Origin: Symsagittifera roscoffensis
Taxonomy: Eukaryota; Xenacoelomorpha; Acoela; Convolutidae
Reading direction: 5' to 3'
NCBI RefSeq assembly: GCF_963678635.1
Contig: NW_026970715.1
Coordinates: 1 to 64,000, forward strand
Length of the DNA: 64,000 bases
Below the pieces are notes generated by a model that did no database searches, was not told the DNA's origin, and was given only the letters and a program-made list of their open reading frames with translations. The position numbers were made by a program, and so were the translations under genes. Positions 12,301 through 27,300 of the stretch are shown here, piece by piece; position 1 is the stretch's first letter, and each line of letters begins with the position of its first letter.

Positions 12301-15300
12301 ACGACTTTCCAGATATTTTCAAAGTTCTCATGGTGACAAAATTAGACAATTCAGTAGAGAAGAACACAACGTTAGTCTGAAAAGACTATCAAAATCAGGC
12401 GAAAATTATTTCTATCGAACCAAACTTCTCTACAATTTAATTATCAAAAGTTTCGACAAATACGAAATACGGAAATGAAATAAACAAAAACAACATCAGC
12501 CTACTTTACTTAATATTTTTCGTGAATTGTCTTTTATTTGAATAAGTGCACTTTGAGAAACATCTGCAAATGCTCTTAATGCAATAACTGGAAAAAACTC
12601 GATTAAGCTTTGCTTATATATGAGAAAAATAACTCGATGACTAACAAAAAAAACGGGTCTTACGACCCCTGAGAACCAAGTCTCAGAAGCCTCAACTACT
12701 ACTACTTCTACTAACTGAATTTAAAATGAAATTAAATATGAAAGCGCGAAAAAGCAAATTTGAGCCTCAACAGATTTCAAGTGTTTTCCGTGTTTATTTG
12801 ATGCACGAAATGAAATTTAGGAACAAACATAAGCTCATTAATTCTTACATGACATTTTGAAACAACTAATAAATTTATTTTGATAAGCACCTACTGCCCG
12901 TTCATATAATTACAAAAGTTGTTTATGGAGAAAAATCGTTCGTCTTAAGCTTGCTTTTTTTCATATAAATCGTAAATTGGTAATAGCTAAAAAAGAGAAT
13001 TCATAAGAAGAAAGCTCGTATCTGAGCAAAACTCTATTGTCTATTGCGTTGTGTTCTCTTTAGAAAAATGGATGAAACTTTGAAAGAAAATTCAAGTTTT
13101 TTTTAGAGTTTCTTGCAAAAATCACCAAACCACACGCTATGTAAAGCAGCGAGTAATAATTAAGCTAAAATCTAAGTATCGAAAATATCAACTAGCATGA
13201 TTCAATTCAGTTTGGAATGATTTCTATGACCGATTAAAATCCTTTTATGCGTAAAAAAAAACAAAAGATAAATCGCGCGTTAACTACCCGCAATTAGGTT
13301 CATGAATAACAAGACTGCTCGTATCAGGAAGAAGCCCTGAAATTTCCGACTGCCTTTTAACGTGTATGGAGCAGTAATAACATAAAAAAAATTTAAAAAA
13401 ATTAAATTAAATAAAATAAAACGAAAATTTTTTTTTCTAAAATTTGAAAATTTGTTTTTTGAAAACCATCTCCCCACACGCCATATAAAGTACAAAACAA
13501 AAAATTTCGCTCCTTGTAACAAATCAATCATGGCAAATAAACTTCTTTTAACCAAATTGGAACGATTTCTCAGACGGATTAAATCTCCGCTTACACGTTA
13601 ATAGCGCGAATTATATCGCACGTTAATTGTCCCAAATTGGTCAAAATGGCAATCTTTAAACCCCCATAACTTTACGAAAAATGATCACAGGTAAAATATC
13701 TTTTCAAATTTAAGCTCATGAAAACAATACTTTTTGACTGATTTTAAAAAAATTCCGTCAAAAATGGCTAGTTTAAAAGTCAAAATTTGTCTGAAGAAAA
13801 AAAACCCACCCCGAGCACAAATATTCCGTTATTTTCGTATCGAAAGTCGGAACAATTAGTTATAATCAATCTTTGCATTTGAGTTTGTATCTTGAAAAAA
13901 AACAATTTGCTTCCTTATCTACAACTATTAAATTCCAATAAGAGTTTCCAGATATTTTCAAAGTTCTCATGGTGACAAAATTAGACAATTCAGTAGAGAA
14001 GAACACAACGTTAGTCTGAAAAGACTATCAAAATCAGGCAAAAATTATTTCTATCGAACCAAACTTCTCTACAATTTATTTATCAAAAGTTTCGACAAAT
14101 AAGAAATACGGAAATGAAATAAACAAAAACAACATCAGCCAACTTCACTGAATCTTTTTCGTGAAATATCTTTTATGTGAATAAGTGCACTTTGAGAAAC
14201 ATCTGCAAATGCTCTTAATGCAATAACTGGAAAAAACTCGATTAAGCTTTGTTTATATATGAGAAAATTAACTCGATGACTAACCACAAAAACGGGTCTT
14301 ACAACCCCTGAGAACCAAGCCTCAACTGCTACTACTTCTACTAACTGAATTTAAAATGAAATTAAATATCAAAGCGCGAAAAAGTAAATTTGAGCCTCAA
14401 CAGATTTCAAGTGTTTTCCGTGTTTATTTGATGCACGAAATGAAATTTAGCAACAAACATAAGCTCATTAATTCTTACATGACATTTTGAAACAACTAAT
14501 AAATTTATTTTGATAAGCACCTACTGCCCTTTCATATTATTACAAAAGTTGTTTATAGAGAAAAATCGTTCGTCTTAAGTTTGCTTTTTTTCATATAAAT
14601 CGTAAATTGGTAATAGCTAAAAAAGAGATTTCATAAGAAGAAAGCTCGTATCTGAGCAAAACTCTATTGTCTATTGCGTAGTGTTCTCTTTAGAAAAATG
14701 GATGAAACTTTGAAAGAAGTTTCAAGTTTTTTTTAGAGTTTCTTGCAAAAATCATCAACCCACATGCTATGTAAAGCAGCGAGTAATGATTAAGCTAAAA
14801 TCTAAGTATCGAAAATATCAGCTAGCAAGATTCAATTCAGTTTGTAATGATTTCTATGACCGATTAAAATCTTTTTATGCGTAAAAAAAAACAAAAGATA
14901 AATCGCGCGTTAACTACCCGCAATTAGGTTCAAAAATAACAAGACTGATCGTATCAGGAAGAAGCCCTGAAAGTTCCGACTGCCTTTTAACGTGTATGGA
15001 GCAGTAATAACATAAAAAACATTTAAAAAAATTAAATGAAATGAAATAAAACGAAAATTTTTTTTTCTAAAATTTGAAAAGCAAATTTATGAAAACCATC
15101 TCCACACACGCCATATAAAGTACAAAACAAAAGATTTCGCTCCATGTAACAAATCAATTATGGCAAATAAACTTCTTTTAACCAAATTGGAACGATTTCT
15201 AAGACGGATTAAATCTCCGCTAACGCGTTACTAGCGCGAATTATATCGCACGTTAATTGTCCCAAATTGGTCAAAATGACAATCTTTTAACCCCCATAAC

Positions 15301-18300
15301 TTTACGAAAAATGATCACAGGTAAAATATCTTTTCAAATTTAAGCTCAGGACAACAATACCTTTTGAATGATTTAAAAAAATTCCGTCAAAAATGGCTAG
15401 TTTAAAAGTCAAAATTTGTCTGAAGAAAAAAAACCCACCCCGAGCACAAATATTCCGTTACTTTCGTATCGAAAGTCGGAACAATTAGTTATAATCAATT
15501 TTTGCATTTGAGTTTGTATCTTGAAAAAAACGATTTGCTTCCTTATCTATAACTATTAAATTCCAATACGACTTTCCAGATATTTTCGAAGTTCTCATGG
15601 TGACAAAATTAGACAATTCAGTAGAGAAGAACACAACGTTAGTCTGAAAAGACTATCAAAATCAGGCGAAAATTATTTCCATCGAACCAAACTTCTCTAC
15701 AATTTAATTATCAAAAGTTTCGACAAATACGAAATACGGAAATGAAATAAACAAAAACAACATCGGCCAACTTCACTGAATCTTTTTCGTGAAATATTTT
15801 TTATTTGAATAAGTGCACTTTGAGAAACATCTGCAAATGCTCTTAATGCAATAACTGGAAGAAACTCGATTAAGCTTTGTTTATATATGAGAAAATAACT
15901 CGATGACTAACAACAAAAACGGGTCTTACAACCCCTGAGAACCAAGTCTCAGAAGCCTCAACTACTACTACTTCTACTAACTGAATTTAAAATGAAATCA
16001 AATATCAAACCGCGAAAAAGTAAATTTGAGCCTCAACAGATTTCAAGTGTTTTCCTGAAAAAAAAAAGTCACGGCGACCTATGGAAGAGACTGAACTACG
16101 TTTATCGACTCTTACAACAACTAAAACACAGCCGAATACACAGTTCCTCTTTTAAATGGATGGAGCAATAAACTTTGAAGATTGGAAGAATCAAGAGATA
16201 GAAGGATATTTAATTTTACCCAGCATGGACAATTGGCCTTCGTATCGTAGATTTCGAAGCGGACTTGCAATGATCCTTTCCATAGAACCTTCTCGAATTC
16301 TCTGCCTCAATGACTAAAATAAAATCAGACAGTTTCAACTTTTAGTAACTCAAAACTAGTAAGTTTTGAAGAGAAAAAAGTTATGGACTGTCATCTTCTG
16401 ATCAACTCAATTGAATAAGTTTTGAGGAGAAAAAAGTTATGGAATGTCATCTGCCGATATTTGCAAATCAGTTGGTGCAGATAATTTATTCAAGAATTCG
16501 ATAATTTCTATTAAAATGGCTGCTGTAGCAGACGGATTCGAATGCATATAATTTATGATTTTTTTTCTGATTTCAAACTTTTTTTTAGAAGTTTGTATAA
16601 TCAGTTCTTTGATGTCTCGTGAAGTTGATCGCAAAAATGGGTCTACTGTTGAAAGTTGTACTCAACTGACCTCTGGGAGGTGTGGCCTCGGCTCCTGTTC
16701 GAGGACTGAAAACCACTGGATCTGTTTAGACAGCTCCTGCAGTCTCTCGAAATTCTTCAGCCACTTCACTTGACCTTCGACGCTCTCTGAAACAAACACC
16801 CATTTCAGTCCGACTAGTTCATGAATACTTTCGATAAAATTGTAAGACATGCGATAACTCAAATAGTGATTATTGCTACTATTTCGAAATATTTTTCAGT
16901 TTTAACTTCATGCAAATTTTGTTTCTGAACATGTTTTGATTTGTTCACTTTCAAAAACAAAGTTGTTTTGAGACCTCCTTTACAATTAGGTCTTTTTATA
17001 CTGTCTGAGCGCTTCCAAAGCCGAGCGAAAAAAAATTGCGCTTAAACAGGGTTTCGCTGGATGAACTATTTATTGATAATTTTAAATTTTCAAGCGACTA
17101 ATTTTTTTCTTATTCTTTTGAAGTTATGATAACTAATTTGGACTGACTAATGGCTGCCTCGACGTTTGAGATGGCGTCCTGTAGCAGTTTGCGCTCCCTG
17201 TGGTCGAATGTCTTCTTTCTGATAGTCTTCAGCAGCAGAGGGTATTTTGTCAAGTGTTGCATGGGGGCCACCAGAAGGTCCGTCAACTTCAGTCGTTTGC
17301 ACCTAGGTTAAAAAATCGAATTATGGTACCAGAAGTTTGCTGCTTTATTTAGGATGGTTAGATTATAATGCGAGAAATCAATATATTGCACTTTTTTATC
17401 CTTTTCAAAGATCTCTCCCACTGCATACCATTTCGAAAAATGTCTCTCAAATTGCCAGCACGAGACTATTATCTCATTTTTAGCAATTAAATCTTTTAAG
17501 TTGTTCGAGCTACACAATACTTGTACTAATTCACTAAACGGAACGAAATATGCAACAGGTATAATCAAATACACCGTACCAGTCAATTATCGACTCATTC
17601 ATGATGAGCCAATACGTTTTCGGGATCTTATGCATCGAACGGCCCAAAATCAAATTTTCTACATCGTAAGCTGGAAATTATACGATCGAATTTAATTGGG
17701 TAATTTTAGCCAATCAAATTCAATTAGACGGTCAAATGGGTTGAGCTCACATTGAAAATTAGCGATAAAAAGGGGAAAAAAACAGCGATCGCCATCGATG
17801 AAGTATCGATGTTCATTGCCACAATAGCAAATTTTATCGATAAATATCGCTAATTTGGCTTATATTCAGAGATGAAACAGCGATAAAAAATTTATCAAAA
17901 TGATGAAAAAAATAGTGCTCTAACAGGTGTTCTATTCCCTTATCTTGAGCTTTAGAGCCCTGTATTCTACCTCTATGCTATCAATCTTTAAACCAACTAA
18001 ATCTAAAGAGCTAATCTGCTAAAGAGCTAATCTGCTATAAGTTTTAGCGATGATTTTCTATGGAATCATTACCGAAATAACTCTGAAAATCGAAGGTTTA
18101 TCAATGCAACAAACTCTGAATTATACATGAATCAGCGCTGGAAAATAGCGATCACTGGGATACTACAGAAAAAGCGATAATTAACGGTGGGACTTCAACC
18201 CGGGCAGGCATTCCGATCAACCTTTCCAGCAGATAAAAACATCAGCCGAAACTTCCGAAAAGATGGAATTTTGTAAAATAAGCAAACTAACTTTGAGTTA

Positions 18301-21300
18301 CTTGTGAAAAGTAACCCAGACAAGAAAAACTTAATAAAATGGCTTGACAAAACAAAAATTTTATCTGGTTGAAATGGCAGAATTATTTCATTTGAAATGG
18401 CAATAAATGTCGATGAAACTTGTTGGCTAATTAGCCAATCAAATTCAACCACATTAATTTCAGTTCAAGAGATGTAGAGATAATGATTTTGGGCCGTTTA
18501 GTGCATAAGGCCCCGTTTTCTTTGACGAATTCCAGCTCTGATTAAAAACGAGTATGACCCGCGCTTGCTACTTGCAGGTTTGCTACTTGCAGGTTTGCTA
18601 CATGCAGGTTTGTCTGTCTTGGATCCCTTTCTGTTGATTGCCCTACCTGGAATCCCTTTCGCAGTGGCGCACAAACATTTCCCAGGGCACATTTCCTCTC
18701 AGCTGGTGTTCCATGTAGGAGAGGGCGTTGGAGTAGTTCATGCAGTAGCGTTGATAGGAGGGACAGATTTGGTGCTCAAACTGAACAGAAAGTAAAGAGA
18801 GCATACACCTTTCAACGTTCCAAGTTTACATGTTAAGTGAAATATTTCAGCAGAAATTATCAAGTTATCACTTAATTACCGAATTGAATAAACAATAAAA
18901 TTTACAAAACTGAAAACTTTTTTTGCTTTAAATTATTTTGATCGTTTTTTTTTTCACGCGGGGCAAATTGTTTTGAGAAGACCAGTCCTTTTTATATTAA
19001 TTTCAGTTAGCTGAATTAACAATATTAATTTTAAATTGTTATTTTAGACAAGTGTAAACATATTATCAAGCTTAATGTTTGCAGCCGTTTTTTTCGAGCC
19101 TCAACGAACAGATTCTTCCCACTTCATTTGATTTTTGGTATCTGCAGTTTAACCGCAACAACCGAAATTGGGCTAGAAGTTTCGAGCTTCCTGTAAATGA
19201 AAATTAACAATTAAACTGTTGAGAATTCTAGTAACCTTGTGGAACACTTTGGATATTCCGTAGGCACTGCCAAATATGGGAGGTGCTCGGAATATGTAGT
19301 GGTGCATCTCGGAGCAGAAAACCGAAGTGACCTGAAAAAAACCACATGCTGAATACAATTAAAGGAGCATGAACATGTTATGACAAAACAGGTGTGAAGC
19401 TGGAAAATCAAGTGGTTCTTACCTTGCAGAGGTCTTCTAGGTTGGCGAATATTTTGACTGGTTCCATATTGAGAAGAAATCCTTCGCACTGAGACTCTTT
19501 TAGGGGTTCCAGGAAGACCTGCAAAAGTGTGAAAAAATCCGGTTTTAAATCAAGGAAGCAGTGATGAAGTAGCTAAATAACTAAGGCTTTGACCTGACAA
19601 CGAATAGGTTGAACGTGGGATTTTTGCAATGTTCCTTGTTCGTTATATTTTACGATTTTGAAAAACTTTATACACTTTCACTTTTTTGGCTTGCTTACAT
19701 TTGACATGACGAGAAGGTGATCCACGAGATAGTTTAGTTCGGCCGTGAACAATTCCCACACGACATCCCTCCTTTTCTTTTCGTCCTCCCCCACACTCGA
19801 CTGGCTGCTGTTCCTCGCTGCCCTGGGGTTTACGTCAGCAATAACCTCCGGCCACGTCTTGTCCTGTTAAGATGAAATTTGATTAAGTTTAACTCCTAAA
19901 AACACAAATTGTTTATTGCGAGTTACAAATCAGAAGTTAGAAAAATTCTCTTGTAGTATTGAAAAACCCAAACGAGCATAAAAAAATACGACAACATAAA
20001 TTAACAATTCTTAACCTTTTTTGAATCTCAAGAAATCTTTCATAATTATAACTTTTTCGATAAAATTAACACAATTTGGGCAAACTGAATCAATAAGCAA
20101 GGTTTTCATTCTGCTATGAAAACTAAAATTATAAATCCGCTTTCGAAACTAAAAACTTAATTTATCAAAATCACCATCAGCAGCAACTGTTGTCAAACAC
20201 TGAAAAAAGAGAACGCAATCGATATATTACTTTGCAACCTAAATTTTATATTATTTAGTTCCTTGCAAAAAAAGTATGATTTTTTCTAAATCAAGCTCTT
20301 CATTTTTATTCCAGCAGGAGCCTAACGTGTTCATGTTTGGCTGTTCAGAAATCAGGTACAGTTTTATTTTCAATAGAGGGGCGAGCTATTAAGATCTATC
20401 GCTTCTTCTCACCCGCAGATGGATGAGGTGGTGGTCTATGGGTACCACTTTGAGTGTATCCAACGTAAGCTGGAACTCCGCTTGTTCTGACGTCTGTTTC
20501 TAAACACGGTCGCTTTATTCTTAGACTCAGTTATAATTTCGCAAGATCGATCAATGCATATGTTGAAAACATTGTCAAAATCACATCACGCTCGAGCAAA
20601 ATATTCGGCATTTTCAAGTATTTTTCACAATTTCGGAAGTTTTGTCGAACATTTAGGTAGACCGAATCGATTTTCCGAACAAAAAAGATTTTTTTTTTTA
20701 ATTTAAGCAACAATTTAAGTGATTCAAACTCACTTTTCCACTCTTGAAGATGTTCCAGGAAATTGGAGTTTTCTGCTTTTTATCTGAAATGAATACAAAT
20801 AACATAAAAAAAGAGAGCTGAGAACAGTTGACTAATTTAAACAGGAGCCTATCAAAGATTTTCTTGGAGGGGAGAGTTTCAAAAAAAGAGAAAATTATGT
20901 AGACTTTTTAGGGTGAACAAATTGATTTCCCGAGGTCTTTTTGTCGCGTTTTTGGCACTCGCTCTCTTCTCAAAATCAATATTTTTTAGCGCAAAATGCG
21001 CTTTTGCTACCACGCATCCATGCTTCCTACCTCTTAATTTTGCCCCTGAGTTTACATAAACCAAATGAAAAACGACTATATAATTTAAGTTTTTCGAAAT
21101 TCAAGAAGATTTTATGAATGAATCTTTTGATAAAACCAACTCAAATTGAGACAAAGATTGCCAGATTTGCCTAATTTTTTAAAATATTTTTTGAATAATG
21201 CTAATTTTCTGAAAAAAAAACTTTAATTTTTTAAAATTGTGTACTGCCAAAGCAGCGCAGAATGATACCCCCAAAACTAGTTTTCTTTTTTGTAAAATCA

Positions 21301-24300
21301 GTTTTTTTAACCTAATGGCCTATAGAAACTAACTTTTGGTTGAACGAATGTTTCTCGATTGCCTTACTTGCTCGAAATTGAACTAGAAATAAAAACAATT
21401 TAACCATTTTTTGGATATTTTTTGAAAATTATTGATGTCCTTTAAATCAGAACTGAAGACGCTTTTATTCGATATTTATCCAATTCATTCCGTTGATAAT
21501 TTGTGGTATCTGATTTTGCAAACAGAAAGAACCAAAAGATGAAACACATGCAAATACAACTGTGTTCCCAATTTTCAGTAGTCGGAACAAAAAGTGATAT
21601 GATAAACAGTTCTTATTTTCAACTTGCAAACAAACAAATTAAAAACTTTTTCTAAAAACGCTCTTAGTTTTTTTTTAAATTTTTGAAACTACCGCATTTG
21701 GAAATAGAGTGAAAATAGTTATCGAGAAGTCAATAGGCGCCTTCTTGCGAATTTAAGTTTAGAGCGAATAAAAAAAATCAGCAAAAACTTGCAGATTTCG
21801 AGTTTTTGAATTTTTTTTGAATTTTTAAAACTTTATAAGAAATACTGTTGTGAAAAACTGTTGAGTATAAGAAAAACTGTTGTCGAATTTCCTTAATTTT
21901 TTCTATCAAAACTTTAGGCTTTTTTGATTCTCTCATCACACTAAAAACAAAAGACGACGAAACTTGAAAAAAATTGTAGTTTTGAAAAATATATTCCGAA
22001 CGCTCTGTGCTACTTGCACAGCAACCGGTTTTCCTTGTTCTAATAAATACACTAAAAAATTGAAAAGTTATATATATTTTTTTTGTTCAATTTTCTCCCA
22101 GACAAATTTTTGGTGTACAGAGTAACATAGTTTTGATCTAATTAGCTCGCCTCAATTCAAACAGGAATGGTTTCTGGATGAGTATTTAGTTATTGTTTAA
22201 AAGCTACAATTAGCGCGCATTAAGTATCCCGAATTGGCGAATTTGGCAACTTTCGAACCACTATAACCTAATAGAAAAAGTGCTGAAAAAGATATATAAT
22301 TTTAGACACGAGCCTAAAGCGTATAATGAGACATGTCCGCTGCGAAAAAAAAGTAAACCTCACTTTCATATGCAGCGGCCTCTCCTATACTGTCTGTGTC
22401 ATTCCAATAGAGGTAACTTCTGCTCTGGATGTCGGCAAGAGTCACTTCTGCGGGGTCAATCTCCTGTTGACCTATGCCCAACACCAAAGCACTACCCTCG
22501 GCAAACTCGTGGCCCTCACTCCCTCTTGGAACATCTTCGCACCTCTCAGGGTCAATTTTGTCCGAGAAAAAGGGCGGGGGTTCGGCAGGAGACGAGATAT
22601 CGTCAGGATCCCGGTTGTTACCCCGCAGTTGGGACAATTTGGGACGTGAGCATTTGACAGTTGAGCACATGACTGTCGAGTTTGAGGGGGAGTTGTTGTA
22701 AGTGGGAGGCGATCCAGAGGCCTCTGGTGTGTCTTGGGGGCTCGTTGTTGATTTGGTGGTCGTCGATGTTTGTTTGGTGAGAGCGAAGCGACGCACCATA
22801 GCAGGAGTGTTGGTTAGGCTAGAAAATTAAGCTGTAGTTCTTAAATCGAAATTTTTCAATAATTAATAAAAAAAATTTTGTAGCAATTGGCTACAAATAG
22901 CTTTGAGAACAAACTTTTTGGTACCTGTCCATTTTGTCTTCTAAGTCACTGTCCACTTTGGGCGCCTGAAAAGGAAAATACAACTTAAAACATCAAAAAA
23001 TTGTTTTGTTGACAAATTGGGAAGCATTAAGGAAATTTTATCCAATAAATTATCAGTAATAGCACCTGTTTTCTGGATAATTTCATCAAATTTTGTTAAC
23101 TTTGCTCTGATGAGTGATTCAAGTTTCGATTCACACGGAGTTAAGGGACTAAAGTTCGCACCTGTGATAACCCAGCAGTGGCCCGCCTTCGCTGATTCAA
23201 CGCACTGGAGGGTGGGGGCTCGCAGGGCAAATCCTCTACAACAGTTGTGCTAGGGGGGAGCTTCGATGGAAGACGCTCTCTCAGCTAAACACATCTCAGC
23301 CACATTTCAAAGGTTGACTCTACAATGTTTGCTATTTATGATTGTTATTTGCGGTCAACGGAAATGATAAAAAAGCAAACTGAAGAAAACCTCGGAGTAA
23401 TCTGAACTGCTGTCTCGATCCATGCTTGTCGCGTAAAAGTAAGCAAATCTTTCAAATTCTCAGCAACAAAGTTCATAAAACATCAAAGACAACAAAACAT
23501 TAAGCATAAAACAGCGATTACACTAAAAAAAATTGATTCAGTTAGTCCACTTTATATTTGAAAAACAAACCAGACATCGAGTTTTTAGACTAAAGTTTCA
23601 GAAAACATTTTGGCATTCAGTGTAAAAACTTTCAGCCCAATTTTTAAACGCAAGCAAAATGCGTATCTAAACATGATCTCAATTAGCTGGAACCACAAAC
23701 CTAATTCATCTAAGCCACAATACAATTTACATACACTATATTTGAATTGAGCTCAAAGAACAGATTTGTTCGTGCCTGGCGGACATTAAAAATCTAGGCT
23801 GCTCAAGTCGCAATTTACAAATTCATTCATGTTTCCTTCTAAGTACTCGTTTTTTTACTGCATCTGATTGAGCGAAAATAGCCTTTTACTAGATTTAAAT
23901 TTATTGCGCCTCCAATTCATTCAAATGTTCGGCATCACTGAAGGAAGACATGTTAGGTGATATTTTCATGACCGTAATCGATGTAAAAAATTGGAAAAAG
24001 GGATGTAACAATAACCAACTGTCATTTATTTTGTAACATTTGCCCGGATTGATGTCCTGTTTTGCCCTTTTTAAACAGATCATTAATTCTGACTTTTCGA
24101 TGAATCAGTTCTAATGTTTTTGTTTTTTATCTCTGATCTAGGCCAAAAAAAGAGCTGACACATAGCTATGACAGAGCCGTGTTTTCGCTGAATCATAATT
24201 GAATTATTACTGATTTTGCTCCGAGGTAACGAGGGTTGTCTCTTGTGACCTAACAGCCATTTTTAAAATAATGCTATGACAGACGTCTCAGACTGTCTAA

Positions 24301-27300
24301 TGATATTTCTCTCATGATACAACACTCGTCTGACCTCCATGCACGAAAAGTACTTCTCATATAATTTCACACAAGAGCAAGGATAGCCGGTTGCTGTGCA
24401 AGTAGCACCGAAAGTTCTGACAATGTTCTTAAAAATGCATGAGAAGTTATTATTTTTTTTAAAAAAAATTGCGTCATTTTGTTTTCGCTGGTGGCAAGAT
24501 AAAATGGTCTTACGAAAACCTATCCCTACTGACAAGAATAAAATTACAGTCAGCTTCATTCAGATAATGTAGCAGATACCTAAAAAATACAGTTTCAGAT
24601 ACTTTTTTGTATACTCATTTTATTCAGATTATATACAGATTGTATTCAAATTCTCCAGACTATCAAACAAACGAGAAATAGTGGGGAAAAATATTAAGCT
24701 TTTCAATTGACTTATCGTTATTTGAGGGCAAGTAATATCCAAATTTTCAGCAGTTAAAACAATTTTTTTTGTATTTTGAAGCTTTTATACAATATTTGGC
24801 TAACAAAAATGAGAGTAGAACACTAATAATGAAAATGAAATTTGAAAAAATTTTGCATTGTCGTGTTTCTCATTACCAAGGGAACTTTTAGCACAGTTTG
24901 AATACCTTAAACGCAATAGTTTGCGGCAAAAAACTCTCCTCGAGTGACTCTTGTTCGTTTTAGTTTTAGTACACAAACTTGCTCATGCTTCGAAACAAAT
25001 AAAAGTAAACTTCAATTAAATTTGTTGAATTTTGATGAATTTCATGACTTTGTAAAAATCAATTTGAATCCATTTTTTTATGCAAAAAAAATCGAATTCT
25101 TTTCTACCGTAAGAGTTCATTTATTCCATTTTAAATTGCTTCTCGTTTCCAAATGGGCTACCATAAATCAATTTCTATGGTGTATTTTGTCTGTTAAAAA
25201 TTGCTTTATATTGATTTCAATCCCAAGCTTGTCAAAATGATGGCGCTTTTCGTTTTCATATTTTGTTTTTTAAAATTAAAAGTTTCCTAATTTCAGCATA
25301 AATTTCACAATAAACTATTTTTGATCTTTCTTATGAATTGAGAAAAACCCCAATGCAAATTTTTTTTTAACTAAGAAATTTGATTTCAATTTCGTTTTTA
25401 AAGCAAGGGTTTTTTCTAACCATTGAAAATGGGCAGGTACTTTGTATTCGGGTGTGTTTTAGTTTTTTTCTTTTTGTTTTCACGCAAAGTAAGGTATCAC
25501 AATTATCCATCGGAAAGGGTTGAGTTATATATCTTATTGAAAACCCTATCATTCTTGATTTAAACCACATTATAAAAGTGTCATCGACATTAATTCGTGT
25601 CCACCTTAGAAAGGGCCGTGAAAAATCGGCTTCAAATTTTTGATTTTTTGTCTCAATTTGAGCCAATGAGGCAAGCGAGCAGCATTACAACAGCTGAAAT
25701 GCCTAATTATGCCTTATTCACAACAAGTTCGAATGTCAGCAAATAATTCGATTTTAAGCAGGTAAACTAGCTTTTGGAGTTTTTAGCTTCATTTTGGGAA
25801 CCAAAACTTCAAAAATTTTGAAAATTTGCCCAAAAAATCTTTTTTTTTTAAATTTAATGATTTTTTTAAGTTTTTTGTGCTTTTTTTTCAAGAAAAAATT
25901 TTTCTCCCATTTGCCTATGCTACTATGACTGTCTAATACGCCTAAATTATGTTTTTACATCAGATCGTTTTATCACACCAAGCAGAAAAACTGCACTGAA
26001 CTGAAAAAAAAACTTTCTAAACCGTAGTTTTCTAAAGACTATGGTCGGAACGTTCTGTGCAATTTGCATTTTAACCAGCTAACCTTGTTTTGTAATATTG
26101 ATTATGATGAGCGCGAGCTCATATTGGAGCAAAAGAATTGTTTGTAATTCAGGGTATAATTCTGATTCTTCCGACTGCACTTTCAGGTCAATTTAAATTT
26201 TTCCTGGTTAAATAATTCAAGAAAAAATGAAAAAAAAATATCAATTTTTTGTTCTTTCTATCTCCTCACAAGCCATGTTAAAAGAAAGGGTGTATTTAGC
26301 GTTTTTTTTTTATAAAACTAAGTGGTAGGCTTCGATTTATTTTGGAATGTATTAAGCCGCCTATTGCGTGTGTTATCAGAACGCAAATATTTGCGCGTTA
26401 ATTATCCCAAATTGGTTAAATTCCAAATTTTCAAATCTTCATATTTTCAAGAATTAAATTACAGGTGGAAGTTCTTACCTTTGAGCTCCAGACAATACGA
26501 TCTTAAAGTTAGTAAAAAAATTTCTGGTCTATAACGAATGTATATTTTAAAAAAGTCGAAAATTCCACGATTAAAAAAAACCAGGTTAGGTGGGCGGTCG
26601 TTTACTTTCCACGTCCCGCTACCGGCTTCAGCGTAAAATTACTGGATACTGTACGATGACTTATTAGATCCTGAATTTGCGCGTGGAAAAAAGTTTTAAG
26701 AAATGCTAAAACACCCATATTCAGTATCAAAGTTTCAAGTAAGGTACCCAAATTCGATGGTCCATTAAAAAAAGAACTCATAGGAATTTTGTCCGTAAAA
26801 CGTAATTTGGTTTCATTACTCGTTTAGTTGTTTCTTACCAATTATCAACCAGTTCGAAGATCTGTCGTTAGTTTTTTTTCTTCATTTTTTCTGTTTTTTT
26901 TTTCAACAGAAATCAGTTCTGCTTTCAGAGCGGGAGTTTATTGACATAAATATTTGCGAAAAAGCGAACACTTGACGTTCGTTATGTTATGGAAATGAAA
27001 TTAGGAGCACGCGCTTAAGGAAAAGATATTCAACTAATAGTGAAACATCTAGCACGTTCAAATGGGATAAATAAAATTTAACAATTATCTGGGGGGTCAG
27101 GTCACACAGTCAATAACCGTCTAAAAAGTTTACAAAACGCATTCACAGTTATAGACTGCAACACTAAATAACCAAAATTAAATGCAAACAAAATGTAAGA
27201 AAAAAAAACAATTGCGTTCACTTTTTGCTAGATTGACCATTGGTCATATCTGTCGACTTTTTTAAGCAACGGAAACTAAAGCTAAATCACGTTTACCCAT

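Noticed and set aside
16437..16634. 65-codon minus-strand frame between exons 13 and 14 (RSTSRDIKELIIQTS...)
   Set aside because: It looks protein-like, but the only good acceptor gives a phase that does not fit exon 13, and exons 13 and 14 join cleanly without it.
18498..18692. Minus-strand frame with Lys-Pro-Ala-Ser-Ser repeats
   Set aside because: It is a 15-bp tandem repeat in intron 11; the true frame leaves through the donor at 18647.
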